DNA of 64,000 nucleotides from NCBI GenBank assembly GCA_035610835.1, contig CM069447.1:16449992-16513991 (forward strand), in the 5' to 3' direction. Source of the stretch: Ophiura sarsii. Lineage: Eukaryota; Echinodermata; Ophiuroidea; Amphilepidida; Ophiuridae. Below the pieces are notes generated by a model. That model saw only the letters and a list, made by a program, of their open reading frames with translations. It ran no database searches and was not told the DNA's origin. Each line of letters starts with the position of its first letter. Position 1 is the first letter of the stretch. This document shows positions 21,438 to 32,566 of this stretch, piece after piece. The position numbers and the translations under genes are program-made.

Positions 21438-21529
21438 TTCAAGGTCTCCGTACATCTATTCAATTACATACAGGCATGATGAAATCACTATAATAGTACA
21501 CTAAATCAAAAATCAAGGTGATAAGGATT

Positions 21530-22375
21530 TACAGGGTGTCCCAAAAGTTTTGATACCGTTTCTTCAAGCTTTATATCTGCGCGAAATTAATTCGCAGAAT
21601 AAAACTGAAAACATTATTTGGATAGAGGAAACTGGTAGAATTACTTTGATATACAGGGTGAGTCAAAAAGACTGCAATAGTGGAAAGAAGCCATTTTGTT
21701 TTCAAAACCAAAATGAATTTTAACACTTTTTAAACGTTGCAAGAATGATGTATTTAATCCTAACTTTGTGAGAAAAAGTCGATTACATTTTTCGTTTGCC
21801 AATGGTGAACCTTTTGACCAGTGCACCCATTGCACACTTTTGTCCACGAGATACCCAAAATATGCATCAAATCGCAAAATGTGTCTCTCATTCAAATTTG
21901 GAAACTTGAGTTCATTATTATTGGAATTTGATGCATCCTTTCTTGTTTACATGTGAGTTAGCATAATCAATTATAATCATACCCATGCTATGAAAGCGTA
22001 TAATGTTCTAAATTTTAATTAAAAAAACTGACATTTTCCATTTTTTTGTTGGCGGGATATACAAATATGAAAATTGAATGTGTGCCATTTCAAATGAAAA
22101 TCACTGTGCTCGTGGACAAACAGGTAAATTTGGTTGTGCAGCAAAGAGGGCCACCAAAGAAAAATGAAAAATGCAATCGACTTCATTTTTTCACACAACG
22201 TTAGGATTAAATACATCATTCTTGCAACGTTTAAAAAGTTTTAAAATTCATTTTGATTTAGAAAACAAAATGGCTTCTTTCCACTATTGCAGTCTTTTTG
22301 ACTCACCCTGTATAGCAGAGATATAAAGCTTTAACAAGGTATCAATATTTTTGGGACACCCTGTATATCACCTGT
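21530..22375. repeat. Nested foldback with TACAGGGTG ends
   Basis: The outer ends TTTACAGGGTGTCCCAAAAG and its inverse (21530 and 22372) enclose inner ends TACAGGGTGAGTCAAAAAG and its inverse (21650 and 22312). The inner arms continue for more than 100 bases ('gaaagaagccattttgtttt'). Two related elements appear to be inserted one inside the other. No real gene is present. Confidence 0.7.
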
Positions 22376-22729
22376 GTGCTATCACATGGACACATGTGCC
22401 AGCACATTAAAATTACCATAAGGCCAAAAAATATTGTTGTGTTGCGACTGACGCCAAAATCTCACAAATTAGGGTGGCATTTTTTTTTATTAAGATTTTA
22501 TATTTTTACCCAATTCATTTTTCTGCTTGAAATGCATAAGTTTGTTTGAATAGATTGCTTTTAAACAATTATCACACTAGAAAAATTAGTCAAATTGACA
22601 TTTACCAATTTTGCCTCGTCTTGAACCACCGTCTGTCTGTCTACCGACCGACCTGACTTCAAGATTGTTGGCACTTGAGGGCAACACAATTTATTTTTAT
22701 GGTTGCCTTAGGCAGTACCCAACATGAAT

Positions 22730-22930
22730 GGTATTATAGTCTTCGAATACTCTTCAAACAACATTCGAAGGGTATTATACTGGTTTTATACCATTCAATA
22801 GCATTCGGTCAATCATAGTCTTCAATTTTAGTGGACCTGAATGGTGTTCGAATGGTATAACACTGGTATACCCTTCGAATGGTATTATACCATTCGAATG
22901 AATACCATTCGAATGGTATTGTATACCCTT
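22730..22930. repeat. First cluster of ATTCGAAT palindromes
   Basis: Many overlapping copies of 'ccattcgaatggta' and variants with 'tcttcgaa' or 'cccttcga' occur in both directions. The centre TTCGAA is self-complementary, so each copy is a small palindrome. Confidence 0.75.
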
Positions 22931-23439
22931 CAATTATAATTAGATGCGAAGGCTATGTGGTCACATGACCAAGACTGTCATTTCAAATTTGCTGAGGAAC
23001 ATGGCAGTTGGGTGTTGCATACAGGCTGCATGGAATCATGTATATTGCCTTCTATTCAAGGCATTATCATTTTATTTGGATGTAGATGATCATATTATTA
23101 TCTAGAGTAGTGAATTGTTGCACTGTAATGCTGATGGTAGTAAAATGGCTAAAATGTGTAAAATTAGTAAGCTTAAGCTAGCTAACTTACCAGTGGAATG
23201 AATGCTACATTGCTGAATTCTGCAGTCTACTTCAGGTAATTGCCAATGCACATGCATGATGATTTAACTAACATGATTTGGGGTGCATTGGTATTAGGTG
23301 AGTAATTAAGGATTGTGAATTGTTAGTGGCTGTGGAGGAGTGCCCCAAAGGTGCATGTATCCTGAGATAGCCCTGCTGTGTATAAGAGCCGGTACGTAGC
23401 CAATGCATAGTATGGCAACAATTTGATTTCAGAGTTGCT

Positions 23440-23840
23440 AAATGGTATCGTATAACCCATTATAGCATTCGAATGGTATCGTATAGTCTTCGAATGGTAT
23501 TCATATATACCATTCGAAGACTATACAATACCATTCGAATGGTAATATATAGTCTTCGAATGGTATTGAATAGTCTTCGAATGGTATTGCATACCATTCA
23601 ATAATAGTCTTCATATATCATTTAAATATTTCGGCTCAGAGGAAGGGTATTCGAAGGGTATTCGAAGACTATACAGTCTTCGAAGGGTGTATATAGTATT
23701 CGAAGCGAAGACTATATTTACAGCATCCAACCAATGCAAAATAAGTCGAAGGCTATTTGTAAATAGCATTCAAATAGTATTCGAATGCTATTGTTTCGAA
23801 TATTATATGGAAGAGTGTTTGAAGGCTGTGTATTACGATA
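23440..23840. repeat. Second cluster of ATTCGAAT palindromes
   Basis: The same 'ttcgaatggtat' and 'ttcgaagactata' units as at 22730-22930, again as irregular, two-directional repeats. The roughly 500 bases between the clusters look like unrelated unique sequence. Confidence 0.75.
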
Positions 23841-23921
23841 AGGGATGCGCAGAGCATCCTTCTGGCCGTCTATAATTCAACGTCCACAATCAAAAGTCCA
23901 CAATGAATAGAGAAATTGTCC

Positions 23922-24076
23922 TTACATTCCACTGTCTTCGAATCCCTCGTTTGATTTCCCGTCCACCCCGTTCTGGCCCACCCCTTCCTGATCCACTGTG
24001 CCGTATGAATTGCCCTTAATATCTCCATCTTTAGGCGTAACCTTAACATTTGGCTTTTTGCTTTCATGACCGGATT
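23922..24076 (-). CDS. Candidate terminal coding exon cut by the assembly gap
   Basis: On the minus strand, the frame that ends in TAA at 23922-23924 is open all the way to the gap, about 50 codons. It reads ESKKPNVKVTPKDGDIKGNS, YGTVDQEGVGQNGVDGKSNE, GFEDSGM and stop. The composition is hydrophilic and GC-richer than the surroundings, like the cytoplasmic C-terminal tail of a transporter or receptor. I do not recognise the family. Its 5' boundary is in or beyond the N-run, and no further exon of it is recognisable to the right. It could also be chance. Confidence 0.4.
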
Positions 24077-24176
24077 NNNNNNNNNNNNNNNNNNNNNNNN
24101 NNNNNNNNNNNNNNNNNNNNNNNNNNNNNNNNNNNNNNNNNNNNNNNNNNNNNNNNNNNNNNNNNNNNNNNNNNNN
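24077..24176. other. Assembly gap, 100 N
   Basis: A run of exactly 100 N, the conventional placeholder for a gap of unknown size. Sequence continuity across it cannot be assumed. Confidence 1.
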
Positions 24177-24468
24177 TGCTCTGTATCACTTACATGTCAA
24201 ACATGATTGCCCGACGGCGTTCTAGATGTGTTTTGAACTATGTCTGAAACCGCTATGGTGTTATGATGGTCTTCGAACAGTTGTTAAACACATGCTGAAC
24301 ACGTCCCGACGCGTTATGTATTCTTCAAAATGTGCAGTGTATGAATGGCTCCAGGGGACTTTTTCTCCTATACTACACCGGACCTCTTTTGTGAATTCTT
24401 ATTTTCCCATAATCATAATTTCCCCATTGGAAAACTGTGTAGGCCTAAATAATAATTATTGAGATTAA

Positions 24469-26710
24469 AGGTATATTACTGTGATCTTTTCCAAGTAGCG
24501 CCCTCTATCATTGTTTTTTACTATGAAAGCAGATTTTCTTGCAGATTTGCATATTTGATCATAAATTATAAAGATCTTCTAAGTTACAGATCGATACGAT
24601 TGCTAATTACTTCAAAATCATGGTTTGAAAAAAAATTGTACCGAGCGGTACAATCTATTTTTTTAATTTTACTCTAAATTAACTCTAAAACTACGATTTT
24701 AAGGTTATTAGGAATCGTATCGCTCTGTAACTTGGAATAGGGGAGGATGGGGCAACTGGACCGGTTAAGCATATTTCATGATATAAAAGCTTAAAGCTCG
24801 TGTAAATATTTATGGAATTGCTATGAAAATATCACCCATGTAACTGTTTACATATAACATATAATCAATGTTAAAAAATATCCAAACAAAAGGCCAATTA
24901 CCACTAACTAAAAACTTTACTTGGCACGGTCCAGTTACCCATCGTTGGGGCAACTGGTCCTATATGTTCCAACGGTTAGAATACACAGAAATCATTGATT
25001 GTCAACACGGTAACTAAGCAGTATTTCTTTACAAACTCATTTCTATATTATTTAACGTGTAAAAATGATACAGGTCTCATGAAACCCATGTTTTATACAG
25101 TTTTCGTGGTTAACGTGTAAATACTAATGGTGTACAAAGCAAGCGCAATTTTCGACTGCACGTTTATTATAGATAAAATGGTTTGAACCTAGTTAAATGG
25201 TTACATGGTTGTGATATTCAGACGCCCCATACATTTGTCTATATATATATATACCCCTTTCTTTAATGATTTTATTTACTTCATATAATCATCATTTAGT
25301 ACTTATAATAAACCATCTTGATATTTAGCCAGCTTTTCATGTTACAGGGGAAGTTAGTCAATATGACAATGATGACCCAACTGTTGATATACACAAAAAG
25401 CAGTGGATAAAATACATAAATCATGATATTTCGTCATAGCAAATTCCTTTACAGACACCATTCAAAATATAATAAAGATGTAATTCATAATACCGAGGTT
25501 TTAAACCATTCTAAAGCAATTTCATGTCATATTGTAATCCTTCAATATCAGAAATAGTGGTATTAGACCCGAAATGCCCCAAAATGTCTAAGAACTTGAA
25601 AGAATGTGAATTATTTCATATTCTATTCACATTTCAATACCGAGTCATGTTTTATTGACACTAACAACTCATTTTCAAAATGAATTTTACAATTTTGATT
25701 AAGTTTTTGCAGGCGGTCCAGTTGCCCCACACCCCTTCGGACCACTTACCCCAACAAATGACGTAGCACTTTGTCGAGATGAAACGTTATTAAAACACGT
25801 CTGTGACGTAATACATTTTACGCCAAAATGTTTTAAAAACATACCACCATTTGTCATAATAATCAATAACTCCAATACATTTCAGAAAAAAAGGCAAAAC
25901 TGCATTTTTGTTTTTAGCCATTACACAGATTTCTGTAGCCAGTGAGTATCTTTGAATTCGCAAATATTACGGCGTTCGGGTCCTACAAGTAGACGAGTGT
26001 CTTTAGATAAGTAAGAAATGGTGTACTTTGTTATTTGTAAATTCATGAACTAATAACTCTACCAAATGAATACCCGTGATAATGATTTAAGTTGAAGCAT
26101 TCTTTAAATGATAATATTGATCGGTAATCCAAACCACCAATGTCTCAAATTAGCAATATGCGCCATTTTACGGTCATTTCAACCACAACCTATGGTTTTA
26201 ATCATATTTCGGAAAGTCCCTAAGCACACTACAATATAGCACCCATCAAATGCAATATGCACCTAGTATCTTAAGACGACTGTACTGCATGTATATATTT
26301 ACTGTTGCATATCTGTCAATCATATAAAGTACATTAAACATGATCTAAACCCATCTTCATATATCGCCCATACTATCTGTGAATTTTCAATCAGTCACTC
26401 AAGGAGTTAGCTTCAAAGATATGGAGAAAAAATCACATGTGTAAATACCCTAAAGTTCCAAATGTTTTGAATTGTAGAAGGTAAAGATATATGTAAAGTA
26501 TCAACAAAAGTCGTATTGTTCAAAAGAAAAGCAGTATGCCCATACAATTACAAAATCCTTCATTTCGGACCACTTGCCCCACGGTCCAGTTGCCCCATAT
26601 TCCCCTATATTTATGATTTATGATCAGAAAAGTAAATCTGCAAGAAAATCTGCTTCCAATTTTTTTCGAGGATTGAGGGCGTCCTCTGGAAAATATCACA
26701 TAATATACCT
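24469..26710. mobile_element. TTAA-flanked palindromic element split by a TA-flanked insertion
   Basis: TTAA at 24465-24468 and 26711-26714 flanks ends AGGTATATTACTGTGATC and GATATTTTCCAGAGGACGCC-type inverse. The two halves match 16649-17035 and 42967-43325. The right half resumes at 26608 ('tatttatgatttatgatcag') exactly where the insertion 24740-26605 ends. Confidence 0.8.
24740..26605. mobile_element. TA-flanked element, 1866 bases, GGGGCAACTGGACC ends
   Basis: The left end GGGGAGGATGGGGCAACTGG plus ACCG is inverted at the right as CGGTCCAGTTGCCCCATATT plus CCCC. TA lies on both sides (24738-24739 and 26606-26607). The sister element at 42967-43325 has the empty site 'cttggaatatatttatga'. 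A TA duplication fits the Tc1/mariner group. Despite its length I see no transposase frame; phrases such as 'ttaccccaac' and 'ttgccccac' recur inside. Confidence 0.85.
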
Positions 26711-26727
26711 TTAACTAAACATTTCAC

Positions 26728-27288
26728 ATGGACTGCCTGTAGGCAGTGATCTTTAAATTACAGTGACGGCTATAAGCCGGTCATTTCTATTGAAGCAGAC
26801 CGCGTAAGTGTGTCTCATGCATGGACTGAGTGTAGGCAGTGATCTTTAAATTACAGTGACGGCTATAATATAAGCCGGTCATTTCTATTGAAGCAGACCG
26901 CGTAAGTGTGTCTCATGCATGGACTGCGTGTAGGCAGTGATCTTTAAATTACAGTGACGGCTATAAGCCGGTCATTTCTATTGAAGCAGACCGCGTAAGT
27001 GTGTCTCATGCATGGACTGCGTGTAGGCAGTGATCTTTAAATTACAGTGACGGCTATAAGCCGGTCATTTCTATTGAAGCAGACCGCGTAAGTATGTCTC
27101 ATGCATGGACTGCGTGTAGGCGGTGATCTTTAAATTACAGTGACGGCTATAAGCCGGTCATTTCTGTTGAAGCAGGCCGAGTAAGTGTGTCTCATGCATG
27201 GACTGCGTGTAGGCAGTGATCTTTAAATTACAGTGACCGGCTATAAGCCAGTCATTTCTGTTGAAGCAGGCCGAGTAAGTGTGTCTCG
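26728..27288 (+). repeat. 93-base tandem array, six units, with internal hairpins
   Basis: Units begin at 26728, 26821, 26919, 27012, 27105 and 27198 ('atggactgcgtgtaggcagt'). One unit is 98 bases because of an extra 'ataat'. Each contains ACTGC-GTGTAG-GCAGT and CGGC-TATAA-GCCG stem-loops and ends 'gcagaccgcgtaagtgtgtc'. Units are 93-99% alike by eye, with most changes in the last two. No protein frame and no clear Pol III promoter. Confidence 0.9.
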
Positions 27289-27299
27289 GATTAAATTAA

Positions 27300-28080
27300 A
27301 ATCGATCATAAGGAAGCATCATAAAAGGCCATGTAGTCTCTAGCGCTGTATGAACTCCTCAACACAGAGGACTATCCTCAACAGTAAATAAAAATAAACC
27401 GGCGACACTCTCACTCCCGAGAATAAACCATTGTTGATCTGTAAAGATGCACTCATTGTCCCGAGTGCTCGTTGGTTCGAGTTAAGGTGTATAATAAAAC
27501 ACCGAGTGAATGAATCTTGTATATAAAATACTTTTAAATATTGTTACGTAGTAAATCGCGTCGGTGCCAATTCAAGCAATAATTTTAGTTGTTCAAAATG
27601 GTTGAAGGATTTGAATTTCCACTGAAGCGGGTTTTTTGGTGGACAAGTTAACTTGGCCACCTTAGCTTTCAGATGAAAGGTCATGGGTCATTATTATTGT
27701 TTCAATTAGCTAGTGGTGACGTTAAACGTTACAATTATTGTATTTACTAAATAATGTAAATTGTATTATACATAGAGGAAGAAGTATTGATAGAAAAAGG
27801 AATCTTATCTGTGGTTTCATGCAATTTGAGCTTTTTAATACAGCCGGCAGTATAGACTTTTGGTATAAAATGCTAAATATCGCCAATCGCCGCCAAATTC
27901 AGATTTTCAAGGCAAAATTAGTATTTTAATGATATTTTATAATATATGTGTCTATTACAATAAATAAAATGGTGTTTTGATGGATATGTAGTTCAAATAT
28001 CACATTTTAATAGTTTATTGAGTGGATAAACCAGACAGTCTCAATATTATTTTAACTTATGACTTCCAAATACGTAATGA
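27300..28080. other. No gene seen
   Basis: AT-rich unique-looking sequence. A fragment 'ggatttgaatttccactgaa' at about 27607 is shared with the 133-base array at 29.0 kb. No splice-bounded exon recognised. Confidence 0.4.
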
Positions 28081-28155
28081 CACCCCGGTGGTGTAGCGGT
28101 TGTTTCCTCCGTCTGTGGTGCATTGAACCTGGGTTCAATTCTGCTGGGGACCTCA
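28081..28155 (+). repeat. tRNA-like sequence, probable SINE head
   Basis: 'ccccggtggtgtagcggttg' gives an A box (TGGTGTAGCGG) and 'gaacctgggttcaattctgc' a B box (GGTTCAATTC), 70 bases overall with CCCC/GGGG ends. The T stem pairs poorly and the anticodon arm is not convincing, so it is a tRNA-derived repeat and not a functional tRNA. An AT-rich tail follows. Confidence 0.5.
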
Positions 28156-28379
28156 TATCTTTTTGTATAATATTGGTACTTTTTGATGTTCCATTATATT
28201 AATTACTTACAATATCATTAGTTTGTTTATTAATGAGACTCTTTTTTTTATCTATTATTATTTTTTACTTTTTTGGTTCAATGAATATGTCATGAATATC
28301 ACGATTTTCTTTTTTTTATTCGGCTGTTGTTATGAACTTCATGAACTTATACAGTGTATTTATTCGTGATTTATCTTTA

Positions 28380-28945
28380 CAAAACGATTGACTACAAATT
28401 ATCCTGGCGGTCCCAAGTTCGCGCCTGGGAAATCCAAGTTATTTTGTGCACTTTTAAATTTGTCATTGGAATTTAAAATTAAATTATAAATAATGATATT
28501 TTTTCTTTCAATTCTTTTTCTTAACTTCACCATAATGATATAGGCCTAGCTCACAAACGTCTCGGTGATTTCCTTCCAGAAACAACACACTGTGATCCTC
28601 TTGCCAACTTCCACAAAATTCAACAGATCCATTCCAAGTCCCCCCAGTTTTTTAGAAGACCTTGTTACAAAACGATTGACTATTAGTATTATAATAATTA
28701 TCCTGGCGCCCCGGGAAATCCAAGTTATTTTGTTGCATTTCGTAATTAATCAACATTGGAATTTAAATTAAATTACAAATAATGATATATTTTCTTTCAA
28801 TTTTTTTTTCTCCATAAACTTCACCACACAGGGCCTATCGCTCACATAACGTCTCGGTGATTTCCTTCCAGAAACAACACACTAGTGATCCTCTTGCCGA
28901 CTTCCACAAAATTCAACAGATCCATTCCAAGTCTTCTCATTATCC
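28380..28945. repeat. Diverged tandem duplication (~288-base unit)
   Basis: 28380-28660 and 28668-28945 share 'acaaaacgattgacta', 'gggaaatccaagttattttg', 'acgtctcggtgatttccttc' and 'ccacaaaattcaacagatcc' in the same order, with several small indels. Confidence 0.75.
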
Positions 28946-28992
28946 TTTTGACACTAAAAACACTTGTCCACCCAGTTTTTTAGAAGATGTTT

Positions 28993-29341
28993 AAGATAGT
29001 TTAATATAACACTATATTATTTGCGACAATTGTGTTGTCATAACAGACTAGTGCTTGAATACCGCGTACCGGAAAATGGTTCAAAATGGTTGAAGGAATT
29101 GAATTTCCACTGAAGCGGTTTTTTTAAGATAGTTTGATATAACACTATATTATTTGCGACAATTGTGTTGTCATAACAGACTAGTGCTTGAATACCGCGT
29201 ACCGGAAAATGGTTCAAAATGGTTGAAGGAATTGAATTTCCACTGAAGCGGGTTTTTTAAGATAGTTTAATATAACACTATATTTATTGCGACAATTGTG
29301 TTGTCACAACAGACTAGTAGTGCTTGAATACCACGTACCGG
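28993..29341. repeat. 133-base tandem array, about 2.6 units
   Basis: 'aagatagtttaatataacac' starts at 28993, 29126 and 29259. Each unit continues through 'gcgacaattgtgttgtcata', 'gcttgaataccgcgtaccgg' and 'tgaatttccactgaagcgg'. The ACAATTGT core is palindromic. Confidence 0.85.
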
Positions 29342-29522
29342 GCTTTTCAAACATGCGAGTCATACTGGCCCAGATGCGAGCGATACAGACATAGCACACG
29401 TTTTCTACCAAATTTCAATAGAGACAAGCATCCCTGCTTTTCATCATCTCTGATGTAGGTTGGTTCTTTGCTGACGTGACGGGGCCTTTTCGGTTAATCC
29501 ACCTTTGGTTAAGGTAATGGTC

Positions 29523-30440
29523 TACCATACAGTGGCTAAAAAGAGGCTATTAAGCTATTATGCCTATAAGACGCAGTTAATGTTTTACTTTTGATTATTT
29601 TTTATTTCATCAAAATCGGAGAATCGGAGCAGTGGTTCCAAAGTTACGTCAAATCAAAGTCGAAAATCCAACGCATTTCTCGTAAATATATTTTTTAATA
29701 TCTTATGTATTTCCTTGTTTTTCAACCAGTGATATTTAACGTTATATTGCTTATAAATTCCATAACTTTAGAAATAAAGGAGATTTTGCCATGAAAATAC
29801 CGCCAACAATTGTGATAATTCTAATAGTATTTTTAAATATGGTTTCAAAAATGTAAATGCTTTACCTAATTTGCATAATAATTAAAAACAGTGTTTCTAG
29901 ACTTCAAACGCTGTTTTCACGAAATGGACGTTTCGATCAATCCCGGGGTTATTTTTCAAAAACGGAAGCATGTATGAAGCTGAAATTTCGAATGGAACTA
30001 GAATAAATAGTTCAACAATGGATGACATAGCCTTTTTTGCATATTTATTCTTTTTTGAAAAATTATAGCCATTTTAATTTTCAAAAATGCTCATTTTTGG
30101 TTTAAAAAATGATTTTTTAAATATTTTTCGTCAAAAAAATTGCAAATTTGAAAATTGGGACACAAATTTGAAAAAAGGGCTATGTCATCCAAACATTTAT
30201 GTGTATAAGCATATTTTTAGTTGAAAAAATCAACGACAAATGTTTGCGTATTCTCAGGAGTACCCCGGGATAAAATAGCCGATAAAATCCAAGATGGCCG
30301 CCATTATTATGCAAATGAGATGAATTTTGGGGGAACATTTTCCGGTAATCATCTAGTATGGTCATAAGTATCAACATATCCAAAAATGAACTTTGTAGGA
30401 CTTAAAATAACAAAAACAGTTTTTATGGTAGACCATCACC
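29523..30440. mobile_element. TTAA-flanked element, 918 bases
   Basis: Ends GGTAATGGTCTACCATA and TATGGTAGACCATCACC are inverted repeats with one mismatch. TTAA lies at 29519-29522 and 30441-30444. Non-coding. Its right TTAA overlaps the left TAA of the GGCC-type element that follows. Confidence 0.8.
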
Positions 30441-30444
30441 TTAA

Positions 30445-30745
30445 GACGCAAAAAAAAAAAGTTGTTATGTTGTCCTCGACCGCCCGCTCGTCAGATTTTT
30501 TTGATTTTTTTCAGATTTTTAATTTGTTTTCTTCAGATTTTTTAAAAACAGTTTTAATGGCATTGAATATTAAATTAAGTGTTTATAACATAATATGTGC
30601 GACTCTTAGAGTGATTTAAACTTCTTGTTGGCTGAACTTTGAGCTTCCGCTGGTAAAATTTAAAAAATTAAAATAAAAAAAAATTTAAAAAAAAAATCCT
30701 CTCTGAAAGTTGTGGAGGACAACATAACAACAACAAAATTTGGCC
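30445..30745. mobile_element. GGCC-type element with GTTATGTTGTCCTC subterminal repeats
   Basis: TAA flanks both sides (30442-30444 and 30746-30748). The right end AAATTTGGCC is intact and the left has decayed to GACGCAAAA. Subterminal 'gttgttatgttgtcctc' is inverted at 30716-30735. It is close to 36277-36443. Confidence 0.65.
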
Positions 30746-30749
30746 TAAG

Positions 30750-31590
30750 GCACAAAAAGCCCTGTTCTACGGTACCGATCGACCCACAAACATGACAAAG
30801 AAAATTCGAATTTAATTTTCATGTGGACATTATTTTCTGGAATTTTTTTTGATCGAAATATTTGAATTTTTTTACATGATTTTTTTTTTATTTTTGTAAT
30901 TGTCGAACATTTTCAAAAATTGTGTATATTAGGAAAAACCCGCCCGAACGACTGAACCTACTGAGATTTCCTTTCGTCAGTCATGTCAGTAGAAAAAATT
31001 GGTTTTTTTTTTCTTGTGTAATATAAATGCCTGACCTAACAATGACCCAACACTGATCTAGGTCAAGGTAATAGAGGCATAATTCATTTGAAGGAAAACA
31101 AACTGGATTTTGATTGATATGTCAAATTGTGATAAATGACCCAGTACTGACCCCAGAGCCATCCTTGACCTTATATGATAGTCCTATAAATTATCTGATA
31201 TCATAGTGTAGCAAATCGAATTTAGTTGACAATGACATTGACGTCATTTCAGATTTTCATTAATATCAGGCTGCTAACCGCCGGGTAGGGGTTGGGGGGT
31301 TCTCACATTTGATATGGTATAGCGATGGGATGGTTTTCATCACAGACCAAAGCGCCCAATTGGCATAAATTGGGTGTATTTTGAGGCATTTTTTGAAAAA
31401 AAGCACCCAATTTGTGCGAAATTGGGTGCTTTTCTTACCAAATTGGTATATTGATGGGTGGGAAATTGGCCAAAAAAATAGGTATAGAGAAAGTCACATT
31501 TTCGAAGTCCGGCAGGCACATCCACGTATATACGATTTTGGGCGAAAGTAATCCCCCCCCCCCCCCCCCCCCCCCCGTGCCGATGACGCC
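30750..31590. other. No gene seen; poly-C tract
   Basis: AT-rich sequence with 'ttgggtgctttt' phrases near 31370-31450 and a C-run at 31552-31576. The frames crossing the C-run are low-complexity artefacts. Confidence 0.4.
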
Positions 31591-31596
31591 ATATAA

Positions 31597-31845
31597 CACT
31601 TTCCGCGCTGCAGGTGTCTGCTGCAGACGACATTCCAAAATTTCACAAAATGTTTAAAAAATGTCAACATTATTGAATTTCATCACCATATTTGGAAAAT
31701 CACCATAAGAAATGCATTGCAATAAGTACGAACATACCTAGTATTGGTTCAGTAAATTGTTGAGATATACTTTGAAGGTTTGGTAACGGTTTCTGAAAAA
31801 TTGTTTTGTACATGGCAAAACTAATAGTAATAGCCGCGTGGAACA
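31597..31845. mobile_element. CACTTTCC-type TTAA element, diverged copy
   Basis: Starts CACTTTCCGCGCTGCAGG, continues 'gtctgctgcagacgacattc' and 'gtattggttcagtaaattgt', and ends near GCCGCGTGGAAC. The flanking TTAA has mutated (ATAA on the left). Same family as 38027, 39576, 42451 and 42697. Confidence 0.65.
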
Positions 31846-31979
31846 GAGCTGTTGTCTAACTTTCTTCATTGTTATACATGTAGGCCTATATTATATGAGA
31901 GTTTGAAGAATTATTGGCAAATAATGTATCTTTAGGGTTTCAGCGATGAACTAATTTTACTGGTTGGACATAGCTGGTG

Positions 31980-32302
31980 CCCGGGGGGGGGGGGGGGGGG
32001 GGGCGTACTCGGATTTGGTTTGGTCGGGGTGTGCCGCTGGAGATTCAAACCCCATACCCATTTTTAGGGGTGATTTTTCGCAATTTATCGGGTAAATAGT
32101 CCTAATTGTTGCAAGCAAATTTTCGCAAAAATAGACAACAAAATTCGCGAAAATAGAGCCATTTGTAAAAAGTGACCCAATTATTAGGGATTTCCAGCAC
32201 AAAATCATACCCCATGTTTAGGGATTTTGTGCCCAAAAAGCTACCCATTAGAGCGGCACACCCCCATATACCGTCTAAGCCGTCTAAACCCCATATACCG
32301 GG
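31980..32302. mobile_element. hAT-like element with CCCGGGGG ends
   Basis: AGCTGGTG flanks both sides exactly (31972-31979 and 32303-32310). It starts CCCGGGGG and ends ACCGGG. The interior has the 'gtgtgccgct' and 'tttttaggggtgattttt' phrases of the family. No coding frame beyond low complexity. Confidence 0.8.
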
Positions 32303-32320
32303 AGCTGGTGACATGATTAG

Positions 32321-32566
32321 CACTTTCCATGCGGCAGGCGTCTGGTGGTGACGACAGTTCCAACATTTCACAAAATGATTAAAGACATTTCAAAATTATT
32401 GAACTTCATCAACAGAATATTTGGAATCAGCATGAGAAATACATTAAAATAAGTACAAACATGCGTAGTATTGGTTCAGTAATTTTTGAGATAAGCAAGT
32501 TGTGAAAGGTTTCTTAAAAATCTGTTTTGCATATGGAAACAAATATAGCCGAGTGAAAAGTGTTAC
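32321..32566. mobile_element. CACTTTCC-type TTAA element, second diverged copy
   Basis: Starts CACTTTCCATGCGGC and ends GCCGAGTGAAAAGTG. The TTAA flanks have become TTAG and TTAC. Its last bases form part of the 11-base duplication made by the LINE that follows, so the LINE inserted into the end of this element. Confidence 0.7.

Noticed and set aside
22411..22725. Another GGCC-ended element ('taaggccaaaaaatattgt' against 'acaatttattttta...gcctta')
   Set aside because: Subterminal repeats are inverted, but the flanking 3 bases do not match (TAA versus TTA) and the right GGCC is lost.
26728..27288. CRISPR-like array
   Set aside because: The units are contiguous 93-base repeats without unique spacers, and this is animal DNA.
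28081..28155. Possible functional tRNA gene on the plus strand
   Set aside because: The T stem does not pair and the anticodon arm is unclear, so it was kept only as a tRNA-like repeat.
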